64,000 nucleotides of DNA from Diphasiastrum complanatum (GCA_029204225.1 CM055097.1:10217184-10281183); one strand, 5' to 3'; counted from the first letter of the stretch, positions 11,870-23,426 are shown. The notes: generated by a model from the sequence alone, not told the origin. Program-made: numbers and translations.

Positions 11870-12482
11870 TGTTAGAAATTGTGAACTCCTGCAACTTTGT
11901 GACGAAGCGAAGGGCGAACATACCCCGAAGACCGAAAGAAAAGTATTCGAGATTCGGCCCGACAACCAGGTGATGAAACACACTCGATGAAGACACAAAA
12001 CGAAAGAGAATAATTCGTGCTGCCAACTGGCAGCTTGACGAGCATGGTGTATTGTACTTCACGCTCAACTAAAATAGACAATGATGATAAAGAATAACCA
12101 ACTAGTTGATTAGCATTAACTTGTCTTGTAATTCTCTGATGAACTATTTTGTAAACTCCACACAGTGGAGATAAATACACTTTTTGATTAACACGAAAGA
12201 CAGAGGACGAGAGATGATAGTGAGGGTAGAGTTGTGCATGAAAGTCTGTTAATGAGCAGAACACAACGACTGAGGTGAGCATCAGGCCGCCAATGAGCGA
12301 GACACTGAACGACTCAGTCGAAAACGAAAAACAAAAAATAAAAATTGTTCTCTTCTCCACCTCTTCTTTGTTGTGTCGTCTTCTCAATTGATTTTGTCAT
12401 GATCTCTAATCTGTAGTCGCTTGCTTAGGATCTTGAAAACAAAAGAAAAACAAAAACAACAAAAAGCCAAGATTCCGCTACA
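11870..12482 (+). repeat. 5' LTR of a second copia element
   Basis: The right edge is firm: ...CCGCTACA directly precedes a primer site. The left edge is inferred at TGTTAGAAATTGTG (11870), giving about 613 bp with TG...CA ends. No matching 3' LTR was found in the window. Confidence 0.6.
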
Positions 12483-12494
12483 TGGTATCAGAGC
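12483..12494 (+). promoter_or_regulatory. Primer-binding site (tRNA-Met type)
   Basis: TGGTATCAGAGC, identical to the copia A primer site, about 55 bases upstream of the gag start at 12549. Confidence 0.88.
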
Positions 12495-12548
12495 ACCAGG
12501 TTATCACTACATGATATTTGAATAGTGATTCTCTAAGACAACACAATA

Positions 12549-13291
12549 TGGCTACAACGATCCAGACGAGAATAGCAATCAATCTTGATGGCGAAAACTA
12601 CAGAGTATGGAAATTCAAAATCAAAACACTTCTGAAGGGTGAAGGCATCTGGTCGGTGACCGAACACTTCTGAAGGGTGCAGCCTCCAGAGGGAGACCCA
12701 AGGAGAGCTGAGTAAATCAGAAAAGATGAACATGCAATGGCGATCATCGTTTCGTCCGTTAACGCAGAAATACTCATGCAGATTGAAGACTGCGAGAGCA
12801 GCCATGAAGCATGGGAAAGACTAAAGCAGAAGTACGAAGTGAGAACTGCCACTTCGGTGATGCATCTCCACAATCAACTGCAATCTATGTGATGGAATGG
12901 CAACCAGTTGGATCAGCACGTTGAGAATATCAGAACGATCTTCGCTCAACTCACTACATCAGGGCAGGAACACCAAGTCCCAGCACCACAACAACTGATG
13001 TACTTCATGAAATCTCTACCTGCATCCTATCATCCATTGAGAATGCTCATACTGAGCCTACCAGATATGACATTCGAAAGAGCAATTAGTCTTGTCACTG
13101 ATGAGAGCTTATGAGGGACGAAGGAGAAGGAAGCAGTGACCAGGAGAAGGCCCTTTTCACGAAGGGAAAGAAGAAGAACAATTCGACAAGACGAACACAA
13201 AGTCTTCGAGCAGAGACAACGACAACCCACAAACATCGTCCTGTGATCACTATCACAAGCCGGGACACGCAGCCAACAAGTGTTGGTTTAA
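12549..13291 (+). pseudogene. Copia gag fragment, stop-riddled and truncated
   Basis: Starts MATTIQTRIAINLDGENYRVWKFK, a copia gag N-terminus. It reads through stops near 12672, 12714 and 12891 in one frame to LMYFMKSLPASYHPLRM, then changes frame near 13110. The zinc knuckle reads CDHYHKPGHAANKC, with Tyr where the second Cys should be (TAT for TGT), so metal binding would be lost. Sequence homology stops near 13291 with no protease. A 16-base repeat (ACACTTCTGAAGGGTG) occurs at 12628 and again about 37 bases later, a small duplication inside the gene. It is unrelated in detail to copia A and B. Confidence 0.8.
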
Positions 13292-13758
13292 CCATATAAG
13301 GTACTAGAATGCTACTACAAAATCTAAAATTATATGACACTACTATGAAGTAGCTTGCAACAAGATATGTATTGAGAAGCACGTAAACTTTGAGACATAG
13401 TGACTTTTCTATATAAAGCATTTTGCTTTATTAATTTATAGATTAAACTTGCTAGTTTTCTATCATTATCAAAAAGGCATCCAATAATTTTGGAAGTTTG
13501 GTGAATACATATGATGGAGTAGCATTCCATAGAAGGATGTGTAGAACACATGCCATCACTACAAAAATTAAGCTTGAGGGAGTATTAATGAAAAAAGTAC
13601 AAACATTTATGTTTTTTTTTTTGTAACATGTTATGCAACAATCATAAAATCACTTTGATTATTATTTAAAACCACTTGTGTTGATGTGATTCCAAATGTT
13701 CAAGAAAAGTATGTCTACATATCATAAATGCAATAGGTCATTAATTGGTGCACCCCAT

Positions 13759-13759
<1 letters not shown>

Positions 13760-13798
<39 letters not shown>
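13760..13798. repeat. (CA)n microsatellite
   Basis: About 19 uninterrupted AC units. Confidence 0.95.
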
Positions 13799-13799
<1 letters not shown>

Positions 13800-15893
13800 T
13801 AAGAATGTGCATTAATTTTGTGGCTCAAATAAGTAGTTTGTTTGAAATAAAATCGACATGCCATTGGAAATGAATTTCCAAGTTAGGTTTAAAGAAACTT
13901 CGCTTTACAACTAGTAGGTAAACATGTTTTTGTAGAGATTAATAAGCCCTTTTTGGTACATTTTACGTTTTTTTATTCCATTAATAAAAGGATGCGCATT
14001 AAGTAGCAATAAGGGTACTTGAGTGTTTAATTGATAATGGTGAGTGTGACCCAAATTTGGGTTTCAAACTTAAAACATTATATGCATGCGGCCGAAAAAA
14101 ATCATAAGAGATAAATATATGTCAAAAATTTCAAATCGTAAAGTTTACTTTGGCACATGCCCATTTATAAACTCTACATTTGTAAAAGTTCATTAATCTG
14201 ATATTGTTTCTCTTTGCAAAAGAGAACTTAAAAAATACACACAACATCTATCTAAAAGTTCCACAAAAGTTGTATTTTATGTTGAATAAAAACCTGCAAA
14301 AATTCTAGAATATATCCACCAAGAGATTTTTTTATTCCTCTTGAAGGATATCCAAGAACATTTAACCTTGTGAATTAACAAAACCATAATTATCAAACAT
14401 CAAACTACATCCATAAAGCTAAATGATTTACCATCGTAGAATTTCATGTTTTTTCACTTCAAGAAAACTATTCCTAGTTTTTTAAGGAGTTCAATTTTTA
14501 GATGTAGACTTTCATCTTGTTCTATGTTTTTAAATTGAGATTTCAACTAACTATTTTTGGAACATGTATTTTCTTACTACTTATGAAGGTGATCAATCTT
14601 TTTCAAGCTTTTATTTATGTTTGTTGTATATTGATAAAGGTTACAAACCTACCACCAATATGTATGATGTAGGATGCTAATCATGTAGATATAATTTCAA
14701 TCTCATATTAGTGACTTTTTGAAGTAGGTTGCATAATAAAGCAATCTAAATTTAATAATTTGACAATATTTAAAGGAAGCTTCAACTTCAAGTATGATGA
14801 TTTTAAATTAGTGCACATTTCCTTATGCCCTTTTCCACTTTATTTTTGCTAAAATTTTGATTCAAACATTTTGATCACCTTCAACACCAAGGTTCATTAC
14901 CTTGTAAATTTTCTTTTAATCACATATGCCACTTACATGATCAACATGATCTGTACATCTGGACGCATGTTCTTGTCATTTATATCACTTCAGCAAAATT
15001 TAGCAATAATTATTCTTCTTACTTGTATCTTGTTATTAATAGGAAGGTGATAATTATTTATTGATACCAAGCATATATGCTAAAGAACTTTTGACTACTG
15101 TTGGTAACAATTGTATAGAATGATGTGAAAAATGTATTATCCTAGATGTTACAAATAGAATAAGTTAAAATCAATGTGGAATCTAAGTACAAATATTATG
15201 GGTGTGTTCATTTTTGTGCTTGAAAACATGAGGTTTCCTTATGCTTGTAGCGTAAAACTTTAGTCATTTGATATTAAATGCCCCCAAACTATCTTGAACT
15301 TTGAAATACACCTTTCTATCTCCATGTCATCACCTTTTGCAAATGAATAAACAAAAATCACAACTTGCTTCTGACTTTTAGATTACTTTCCCAATCTTTT
15401 TTGAAAGCAACAGTTTATGATCCCAAGTTTTAAGTGGTCTGCCACTAACAATCAACATTTATGAGAGGCTTAGCAATTTACTCACAACACCACCTCCCTA
15501 TATTATCGTCATGATATATTGAATTGTACTTTCTCAAATAAGAAAAACCTCAGCATGGTCTTGCTTAGAAACAATTAAAACTCATCTCTAAGACATGAAT
15601 GAGGATAAGCATGAGCAAGTGAGTTTGGGTTTCTAGTGTGAGAGCTAGCCATTGTTGCTTTAGTTATAATAAAGAAGGAGCGAGCAGGAGTTGTGGAAAT
15701 CATGTATCTTGGCTTGCAAAAACCAGTTGTTCATTGACATAGGGAGCGACTTCGCTTGGGGTATATATCTTTCTTTGTCTTTCTCCTCCATTTACAATAT
15801 TTGATGAAGTTTATTGCTTGAAATGTATTTAGCAATATATGTAAAATTTGCCAACTAAAAAGCAAAACTCTAGATATTAACAACTCATGCATC

Positions 15894-15896
<3 letters not shown>

Positions 15897-15935
<39 letters not shown>
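15897..15935. repeat. (CT)n microsatellite
   Basis: About 19 CT units. On the other strand it gives a run of alternating Arg/Glu codons that is not a gene. Confidence 0.95.
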
Positions 15936-15941
<6 letters not shown>

Positions 15942-16979
15942 TTTGAAAAAAAATTATAGCATGAATGTGAACTTGGTGGTTGGCACATTCTTGCTAGAAA
16001 GTTTTTCAACTAATTAAATACAAAAGGCAAATATGACATCCATCTAAATTGAATTCAGGTAAAAATGTATGTTTGCAAGTTTTTTTTAAAATCTAAGCTC
16101 GTTGTCTACATTTAGATCCATGAAAAAATTTGTGAGTGAAAGTCAACAATCACCAATGATCATCGATACAAAACCCATAAATTAAAGACAATGGAAGTAG
16201 ATTATGGTAGGTTTGCATCCTGAGGGTTATTTCTTTGATTTAAAATAACAGTTGTAGTATTTATACCTTTGATATCTCTCCACATTCATTATTGGTTGTT
16301 TGAGAAACACCTACATTTTGCCCCAGCCACTATTTTTAACTAGTTTTTTTGACCTCATATATACTCCCACAACAATTGACTTGCTCATTGTGAAAGAATC
16401 TTGTGATTTCATGGATCTAAACTCATCTTGAAATGATTTTTGTAAAATGGAAGACTTGCGAATAACAATTCATGGATCTAAACTTGTTGGTTCACTTCTT
16501 GGAAGATAAGATCTCATACTAAATACATTTTGTGAAGATTATTAAAATATAATCTTCCTATCTCAAGTTTGGGGCCATGTCCATGGTTATTTCCATTGTA
16601 TTTTATGTTGTACATAAAAGGTATGTGAATTGAGCACATAACCTTCTAGTATAGGTCGGATTTGAGTTAGATAGATTCAATTTTGATGACGTGAAGAAGT
16701 TTAGATAGCATGCAATGTCGTATTGTATGCATGCAAGCCACGTGCAATCAGTGCATGCAACATGCAAAGTGGTTTCTGTGATCTACACATGTCTAGGCAG
16801 GTTTATGAGTTGACATGCATTACATGCAATATCCATGCATGCAGTTATACATGTGGATCTCTGGTAGGCGAATTAGTTCAGTTAAGTGGACTTTCCATGC
16901 AATTTCATTGTAGGAATTTGAGTCTTTCTCATGTAGGAAAATCTTGGCATGTTTTGCCATATTGTGAATAATGAGATTT

Positions 16980-17075
16980 TGGTGTTTTGGACTCATTCTC
17001 TCTCTACCCGAGTGTTCCATCATTGATTTTCTCTCTCTACCCGAGAGCAGCCTGTTTTTCCCATACTCGGCACTT
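16980..17075 (+). repeat. Fragment related to the copia B LTR
   Basis: Contains CTCTCTCTACCCGAG twice and CGAGAGCAGCCTG. Very similar wording occurs near the end of the copia B LTR at 40745-40815. Probably a diverged LTR piece of the same superfamily; boundaries are not clear. Confidence 0.35.
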
Positions 17076-17426
17076 AGAACTATTTCTGACATTCATTTCT
17101 CATTGTGAGAAGTTAGATTTTTTCATCAGATGTATGCCATTGTGCTCTTGCCATAAATTTTTTCAAGTATATTGTTCTCTGATCAATTTTGTGCAATCAC
17201 AACACCTCAGTAAGATCCTGTAGGGATACAACTTGTTATGCTATAAAACAAAGGGTTCAAAAGGTTTGGTCTTGCTTTGTCAACTAGGGGGGCTATGTGA
17301 AATGTGTTACTCTCTCTCTCTCTGCATCTTTTTGGATGCACACCCGACTACCTTTTGGTCGGGGTAGTACCTTAGCTTTAGTTTATTCCAGTTTTATGGC
17401 TAACTTAGGTCTATGTTAATGTTTCA

Positions 17427-18480
17427 GTCCTCAGGTTGGTGTCTCGATGCTGTTGCCCTTGGTTATGGAGAACCCCTTCCTTCTCCTAATCTCTTTATTC
17501 AGACTATCATTTGTTGCATGAGGAAAGCTATTGACTTACACCATTACATTACTACCACTGATAAAATGACATGTGATGCGGCCGGACCTGATGATAAAAT
17601 TCAATGTCTTGTTGATTTGATGAGTACACTTGGCTGGGTCAATGTTTACATGGAGTTTGTAAAGAAAAGAGATCACGTAATTACTGAAACATTTTCAATA
17701 GTCTTTCTGCCACTATTGAAATGTTTGAAGATGAAGAGCGGTTTTGCAATTTGCATATTCGAAATGATTTTTTTTTCTTTGAAAATAATAATAATCCTAC
17801 TTAGGCATCTTCACCTATTGCTGAGGCACCTCTTTTTTTCACATCCTTTGATCTTTCTAGAAGATTTAGATGAAAATAGTGCTTCTCAACTAGAAACCTT
17901 TTCACAAGAGATCTGTGAAGCTGATGGTCAATCTGCTTTTAAGTTTTGCCAAGAAAAAAATTGTCAACTCCCACTAGTTCCCAGTCGTATCATCGAATTC
18001 AAATCTATCAAAACTACATTTAAGCTTTGGAGCTTGCCTTATGTAAGCTTCTTTGCTCCTATCCCTATTGATTTATGGATTACTTTATCACGCCTTACTG
18101 AAACTAAAATTCAGACTTGCAAATGCCTTACACAAAAAATCTTCTATGGACGTTCCTACTGCCTTTGACACTGCCATTCGAATGAATAAATTCGAACCTT
18201 CTAGATGCCCGTCTGAACAAACTTGGGCCAGAACCAAAGCCATTTTGAGACCGGTTTCAATAGAATGAACCTTCACCAAGCTAGAATCTGCAGCTGGAAA
18301 AGACTTTCTTTAAATGTAGATGTGATGACAGTTGCAAAAATAACTCCTCCATTGTTTGGTTCGATCATACCATTTGGTTTATGATGAACAATCTTAGTAA
18401 GTTCTTTCCCGATGCCTCTCTTCAAAATCAACTCAATGCCTTCTTCCTTTGGCTTCACAACCAGCTAGAGACGTTGTAAA
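17427..18480 (+). pseudogene. Unrecognised decayed coding region
   Basis: A coding-like stretch in changing plus-strand frames. It starts after an acceptor-like TTAATGTTTCAG with SSGWCLDAVALGYGEPLPSP and continues through IQCLVDLMSTLGWVNVYMEF. A frame change near 17690 leads to LSATIEMFEDEERFCNLH, then back to LEDLDENSASQLETFSQE. A different frame follows at 18100-18265 (DVPTAFDTAIRMNKFEPSRC) and another at 18310-18475 (NNLSKFFPDASLQNQLNAFF). Several consecutive frames of ordinary protein-like composition suggest a real gene broken by indels. No domain is recognised. It ends just short of the inversion breakpoint at 18517. Confidence 0.35.
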
Positions 18481-18517
18481 AGCAAACATTATCTTTCTCT
18501 ACCTTAGGGAATATATT

Positions 18518-18685
18518 GTATTTTTGTACTTCTTGAAGGGCTTGAGGCTCCTCCTCAATCCCAAGTACAATGTCCATCACATCTTGGAGTATCAAGATGG
18601 ACTCCATCCTCAACTTCCATATTGAATAATTGGAAGTAGACAATCTCTCACTTGGTTGCAACAAGTATGAACTCATTGAAGTCAC
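18518..18685 (-). pseudogene. Copia B gag N-terminus (5' half of a split element)
   Basis: Minus-strand start MTSMSSYLLQPSERLSTSNY, then SIWKLRMESILILQDVMDIV, the copia gag N-terminus, clearly related to copia A gag. Homology ends after about 56 codons at ALQEVQKY. In copia A the next residues are IKRCNVALHCIKMNV, and the plus-strand ORF at 37828 starts its homology exactly there (IKRARMALHYIKMNV). The remaining codons up to the stop at 18455 are unrelated flanking DNA. This is therefore the front piece of the element whose back piece lies at 37828-41009. Confidence 0.85.
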
Positions 18686-19420
18686 GTAAAGTGGAGATAA
18701 ATAAAAGTGATGAACAAAAAATGTTGCTTCTCTGTCACTATAGGATCCAATAATGGTGTGCTACCATCTCCTATGCAAGATCTTGCAACAAATTGTGAGA
18801 TGATTCTCACTAGCTATCTCAATCTCTCCAAAACTAGATCTACTTCACATCAAATGATGGAGTATGGGCAAAGTTAGGATCAAACACTCTTAGCACGTTT
18901 GAAATACACTAAGAAACCAAATTTGACTCAAATACAATGATATTGCATGAAACAAAATGGCTAAGATCTCAAAACAGTGCCTAGATCACATATAGATGAG
19001 ATTGGTAAGCATTCAATTGGATCAAACAAGCAATCTCTTGCCCAAACCAAATGTGTCCACCCAGGTCTAGGTGACCTACCTAACCCTCTTCAAAAGCTTA
19101 TAACTTTTGATTGGCACAACCAAATGGAATGAAACTGATTGCATCAGAAACTAGACAAAAATAGCTTCAAAACAAGCTATCTAGCAAGATTTTTGGATCA
19201 ACCATGAAAGAGAACTCCCAAACTGAAATTGGATGTTCCTCACTTGTCAGAGCACCTGATTTTGTACAGTACTAGGTCAGACCCAATCAATGCCCTATTG
19301 ATCTCTTTTGATCCAAAATTGGACAAGATAGCTAGGAAAATGGATCTTGACAATTTCTAGCTCAAGATTGATGAATAGTTTTCACTCAAATGGATAAAAA
19401 TGCATGGTGACCTTAGGTAG
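18686..19420 (-). other. Untranslated leader of copia B
   Basis: About 735 bases between primer site and gag start on the minus strand, similar in length to the leader of copia A. No ORF. Confidence 0.65.
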
Positions 19421-19432
19421 GCTCGGATACCA
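19421..19432 (-). promoter_or_regulatory. Primer-binding site of copia B
   Basis: Minus-strand TGGTATCCGAGC abuts the LTR. It differs by one base from the usual TGGTATCAGAGC. Confidence 0.82.
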
Positions 19433-20257
19433 TGTTGATTTCACATGTGTGGACTATCCACAACATGTACTTGTGATCTCCTAAGGTGTGTAGATGCACC
19501 AAGATCAAGACTAGATTGAGATTCAAGATCTATCTTTGATTCTATGGCAAAAACACACTAACTACATGCATTCAATCACTTCCAACTCTCACTCACACGT
19601 GTGGGAAGTGTTCCAAAAGTAATCTAAGTAAAAACAAGCTGCTCTCCATGGGTAGAGAGAGAAAAACCATCATGATCTCTCATGTAGAGAGAGAAAGCTA
19701 GAAAATCACTTACACTCAAAATCCACTCAATCTCAAAATCAATTAGATCCAAATGAGGAGTACAATGATACTAGTAGATCCACGAGCTACCACTATGCTT
19801 AACTATGATTGGACCACACTTTGCCACCTCTTAATCCTATTGGACCATTGATCCATGCACCTCTAAATTCTATTGGACTATTTTCAAGCAAACCTCAAAT
19901 TCTATTGGACCACTCATGGTTCCACCTCTAAATCCTATTGGACCTCTTAAACTTCATAAAAAAAAAGCATTACACTTGTCTACACTCTAATTGGCACAAG
20001 TTTGACCTCCTACTCTATTTTGGCTCAATAGTGGCATTACAAGTGGAAATGGATAATTTGTCATCTATGCCAAATTTGACCCTATCAACATCCTACACCT
20101 AAATGCTTGACTATGAAATTCTATGAGACCCCTATATCAAACATTTTTATTTACTTTACAATTCTCCACACGTGGGAACATCCTCCACACATGTGAGATT
20201 CACTTACAAACTTCTATCATAAAAAATACCAAGCTAGATTTTTGCCAATTTCTCACA
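19433..20257 (-). repeat. 5' LTR of copia B
   Basis: 825 bp, minus orientation, from TGTGAGAAATTGGC (at 20257) to TCAACA (at 19433). It is almost identical to the LTR at 40186-41009 (824 bp) in the opposite orientation: by eye about 2-3 % difference in the first 330 bp. The outer flank is CCAGT at 20258-20262, the reverse complement of ACTGG next to the other LTR. Confidence 0.92.
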
Positions 20258-20512
20258 CCAGTCAGGTGTCACAGTGCACTACTAGTGGTGCATGGGCCTT
20301 GGAGGGTATAAGTATACCTATTGGTGACAGCATGACCGGTGGCAGGATGTTGCTGGTGTGATGCCTCATTCCTCTTTGCTATTGATCTATAGCGTGGGGG
20401 CTAGATCTGTTCGATCTAGGTTTGGTTGGGTTGGTTTGTCCATGATCAGGTTCCCTTGTGTTGCTTGTGATTGGCATGCTTAGAATAAGATCCTTGGATT
20501 GAGGACTTTATA
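20258..20512 (+). repeat. Family C solo LTR, right-hand part
   Basis: Matches the right half of the family C LTR at 29413-29902 (shared GGTGCATGGGCCTTGGAGGG and GATGCCTCATTCCTCTTTG). It ends GGACTTTATA and is followed by GTAGT (20513-20517), the target duplication whose partner ACTAC is at 41235-41239. It is cut on the left by the copia B insertion; the missing left half is at 41010-41234. Confidence 0.88.
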
Positions 20513-20517
20513 GTAGT

Positions 20518-20686
20518 AGTTAGTGTGACCCATGAAAATGTAGACTCCGCGGATTGTTCATGGTGGTGGTAGATCAACAATGATCCTTATCTTTGATAGG
20601 TCCGTGGCGATCCCGTGTCTAGATACTATATGGCCAAGGATTAGGCCATAAGTCACCCAAAACTGGCACTTTTCTGGGTTCAGGGC
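20518..20686 (-). pseudogene. Gypsy RT C-terminal segment
   Basis: Minus strand LNPEKCQFWVTYGLILGHIV, then LSKIRIIVDLPPP, a stop, and RGVYIFMGHTNYY: the connection segment at the end of gypsy RT. It continues the RT block at 21114-21489 after interruption by a foreign copia patch, and it ends exactly at the family C LTR insertion. The next residues of the element (FILDFAELARPIYKL) are on the plus strand at 41240. Confidence 0.85.
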
Positions 20687-21113
20687 CTTGTATGGATTGA
20701 AGCAAGCACCATGTGCTTGGTATAGCCACTTTGATGAGTATCTCCTATCTAGAGGTTTGACACACACTTCTTCAGATTTCAATCTTTACTACTTTGCACG
20801 TGAATCTAGCATCACGCTAATTGTGCTGTACGTAGACAACCTCATAATCACAAGTAATGATGATGATTTGATTAGTGCAATCAAGAAGGATCTATCCACT
20901 AGTTTTGATATGACTAATCCTGGTCTGATGCACTACTGATTGGGAATGAAAATCTGGCAAAGACGTAATAGCATCGCACTAACACAAACAAAGTATGTGA
21001 ATGAAATTTTGAAGCATTTCAAAATGTGCGACAACAAGCCAATGTCTATACGTGTGGAGGTTGGTAAGAAACTATCTAACCAGGATGAGAGTGCGCTAGT
21101 TGATGCTACTTAT
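20687..21113 (+). pseudogene. Copia RT patch lodged inside the gypsy RT
   Basis: Plus-strand LYGLKQAPCAWYSHFDEYLL, then VLYVDNLIITSNDDD, a TGA at 20937, and GMKIWQRRNSIALTQTKYV, ending at LVDATY. This is the middle and end of copia RT. The catalytic box is YVDN where YVDD is expected. There are no LTRs, primer site or target duplication, and both ends fall mid-domain. Gypsy RT sequence flanks it on both sides in the opposite orientation. It looks like a DNA fragment captured during break repair. Confidence 0.85.
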
Positions 21114-22074
21114 ATTCGCAACATTTCTTTAGCACCTTTTCCAAATTGGATAAGTGCTCCGAGTTAGGTCCATGCATGCACAGATCATCCAAGAAAATCT
21201 CCAAAAATTTTTGCTAGTACTCTTTGAATGTCGCCTACATAACTTGTTGAAAGGTACTTGAGGCATTGCAAAGCCCAAATGGCATCACCTTATAGGCATA
21301 GGTTCTCCATTCTGTGGAGAAAGTTGTCTTGTGCTGATCTTGCGGCGCTATTTTCACTTGATTGTAGCCACTGAAATCATCCAAGAAACTGTAGGCTTCT
21401 ACTTCTGCTACTCTGTCTAGAACACTTTCCGTAAGTGGCAAGGAAAAATGATCCTTTTTGGTGATTGCATTTAACGCTTTCAGATTCACACAGATTCACA
21501 TTTTGCCATTCTTCTTGGGTTCTATGACTATTGGCGACACCCATTCCATGTGCTCGATTTCATAGATGACATTAGTATCTAGCAATTTTTGCAACTCTTG
21601 CTTGATCAACTCTGTATAGTTCGGGTTGCAGCGATAGTAACGACTCACCTTGGAGACTGCTCCATCCACCAAGGGTATGGTATGCTGGACTACGGTTGGT
21701 GGGATATCACTATAATTCCAAGCAAAACAATCTTTGTATAATGAACGTAGTCTTTTGAATTGAGTGGACGTTAATTGCTCTCCCACATGCACGATCTCTT
21801 CTTCTTCACCTGGCTCGGCTCTAGATTCATAGGTGGCGTTCACGTAGGTCCTTTTGTTTTTTCCTTTTTGATTCAGATAGTTGGGTTCATCCTTGTTGTC
21901 CTTCTTTGGTACTGGTGTGACATCCGCTTCGTGATTGTGAATATTAGCATCCACCACAACTACAACCTCCTCTAGCAGATCGTTCCATCGAATCACCTGG
22001 TTATAACGTTGTCTCAACTGGTTCTTCTTGTTGGCAGGTGCCTTGGGTGGATCTATCTTGGAAACTTTAGCCAT
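21114..22074 (-). pseudogene. Gypsy reverse transcriptase
   Basis: Minus strand. A linker with SRAEPGEEEEIVHVGE leads to YTELIKQELQKLLDTNVIYE, WVSPIVIEPKKNGKM, a stop at 21493-21495, LKALNAITKKDHFSLPL, SFLDDFSGYNQVKIAP (first catalytic Asp), VMPFGLCNASSTFQQVM, further stops at about 21232 and 21202, then FLEIFLDDLCMHG (the FLDD palm box) and EHLSNLEKVLKKC. Order and motifs are those of Ty3/gypsy RT. Catalytic residues persist but the frame is broken by stops and by the copia patch at 20687-21113. Confidence 0.88.
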
Positions 22075-23426
22075 TTCAAATCTTTATGGAGGTTGAGCTG
22101 GTACTTTCTTCGTTCCATAATGATCTGGGTCCATATGTTGCGGGACCTGCTCATCCGTCAACTCAATCTCCTTATTGTAGGTAAAAGCATGTTGCCAAGG
22201 GACTAAATCATTGTCCACAGAGTTCTCAATAGCTTTAGCTGACAACCATCCTACATTGATCATGTTACCCCGAAAGTGATTGGTGTGTCTAATGTGTAGC
22301 ACTTGGGTGAAGATGTGCTGGGTTCTGGATCTGAATCCTGTTGACACGCATGCCCAACCATACAATCAACAGTTGCCAATGCGTTCGTCCATCTCATGAT
22401 ATCTGTTTCAGAATCGTAATGAACTCCCTTGGCTTTCCTTGGGTGATCAATTGTATGATCAGTGGTGGACGATTCGTCATCAACTTTTGGTATAATTGGT
22501 TTCACCGCCCATGTGGTTGGATCAACCTTTACAGCCTGCTCTCTGTTTTCGAAGGTGAGTTTTCTGGTTTCCCAGTTGTGAACCACTTGCGCAGTTCTCA
22601 ATCATGGTCTTCCTAGTAAAAAAACTGTAGGCAAAAGGGGATTTTGGTATGTCCATCACCACAAAAGTAATCACAAACTGCATTCCTGCTATTTTTACAG
22701 GGATGTCATCAACTACACGTTTTGGTTTAACACAAGATTGATTTGCTAGTTTGATGGCAAATCTCGCTGACTTCAATCCTTGCAGACCCCATTTCTGGTA
22801 CAAAGTAGTGGAGATTAAATTCACACATGATCTTCCATCTACCACTACTGCGTCATCCTCAAATCTCTTGTGCTCATCGGCAGGGTGATATTGTGTTCTT
22901 TGCTTTTCCACGTTGCCCCAATGTGGAGGACGTTGTTCGTTTCTTCATAGCCTGCACAATATATGGGCTCCGGTGTTACAGGTTCTGCTTCAGCTTTGGC
23001 CCATTCGGTCAGGAGGCTCTTGGCTTGTGGCACAATCCGCAGTAATTCTCCAAGGGATAAGTTAACACGACTTGTGAGTATCTCTGTGTGCGGATCCTCG
23101 GGCTCTCCCATATGGAAGGGTGATTCATGATGATGCAATCGAATGTTCTGATCAGTTCGCAATGGTGAGCCCGCTTGTGGTACTGGTTCTTCATCAACAG
23201 GAGGTTCTGTATGTATGTCTCTCGCTTGAGCGTTAGGATATGGTTTTGCAGTTGAGGGTTGATCATCAGATACTGATGGGGGCGGTGAGGGAGCCACTTC
23301 CTTCCGCTTTTGTGCTCGCCTGACTGCTAGCACTGGGGCATGGAAGTATTGTTTTTCTGGTGGCATCCGTCCTGGAACTGCTGTAAGGTGTACTGTGATT
23401 AGATTCAATGGTGCACTCATTCCAAG
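22075..23426 (-). pseudogene. Gypsy protease region and linkers
   Basis: Minus strand. A Pro/Glu-rich linker (23420-22845) runs into a protease-like block: DAVVVDGRSCVNLIS, then KLANQSCVKPKRVVDDIPVK and FVITFVVMDI, matching the retropepsin-like fold of gypsy polyproteins. The active site reads VDGRS where D-S/T-G would be expected, so either this lineage has a variant protease or the site has decayed. Downstream segments (22601-22084) are frame-shifted. The protease would normally cut Gag-Pol inside the particle. Confidence 0.65.

Larger units (their letters stand above)
13292..16699. other. AT-rich gap with two microsatellites
   Basis: About 3.4 kb with no recognised coding region on either strand. 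A CA repeat lies at about 13760-13798 and a CT repeat at about 15897-15935. The rest is AT-rich spacer or decayed repeat. Confidence 0.55.

Noticed and set aside
18053-18268. Possible caulimovirus or other viral remnant in the unknown 17.4-18.5 kb region
   Set aside because: No movement protein, coat-protein Cys/His, protease or RT motif could be seen.
20123-20311. ORF MRPLYQTFLFTLQFS..., repeated at 40100-40321
   Set aside because: It is an open frame on the antisense strand of the copia B LTR; the two copies are the two LTRs, not a gene family.
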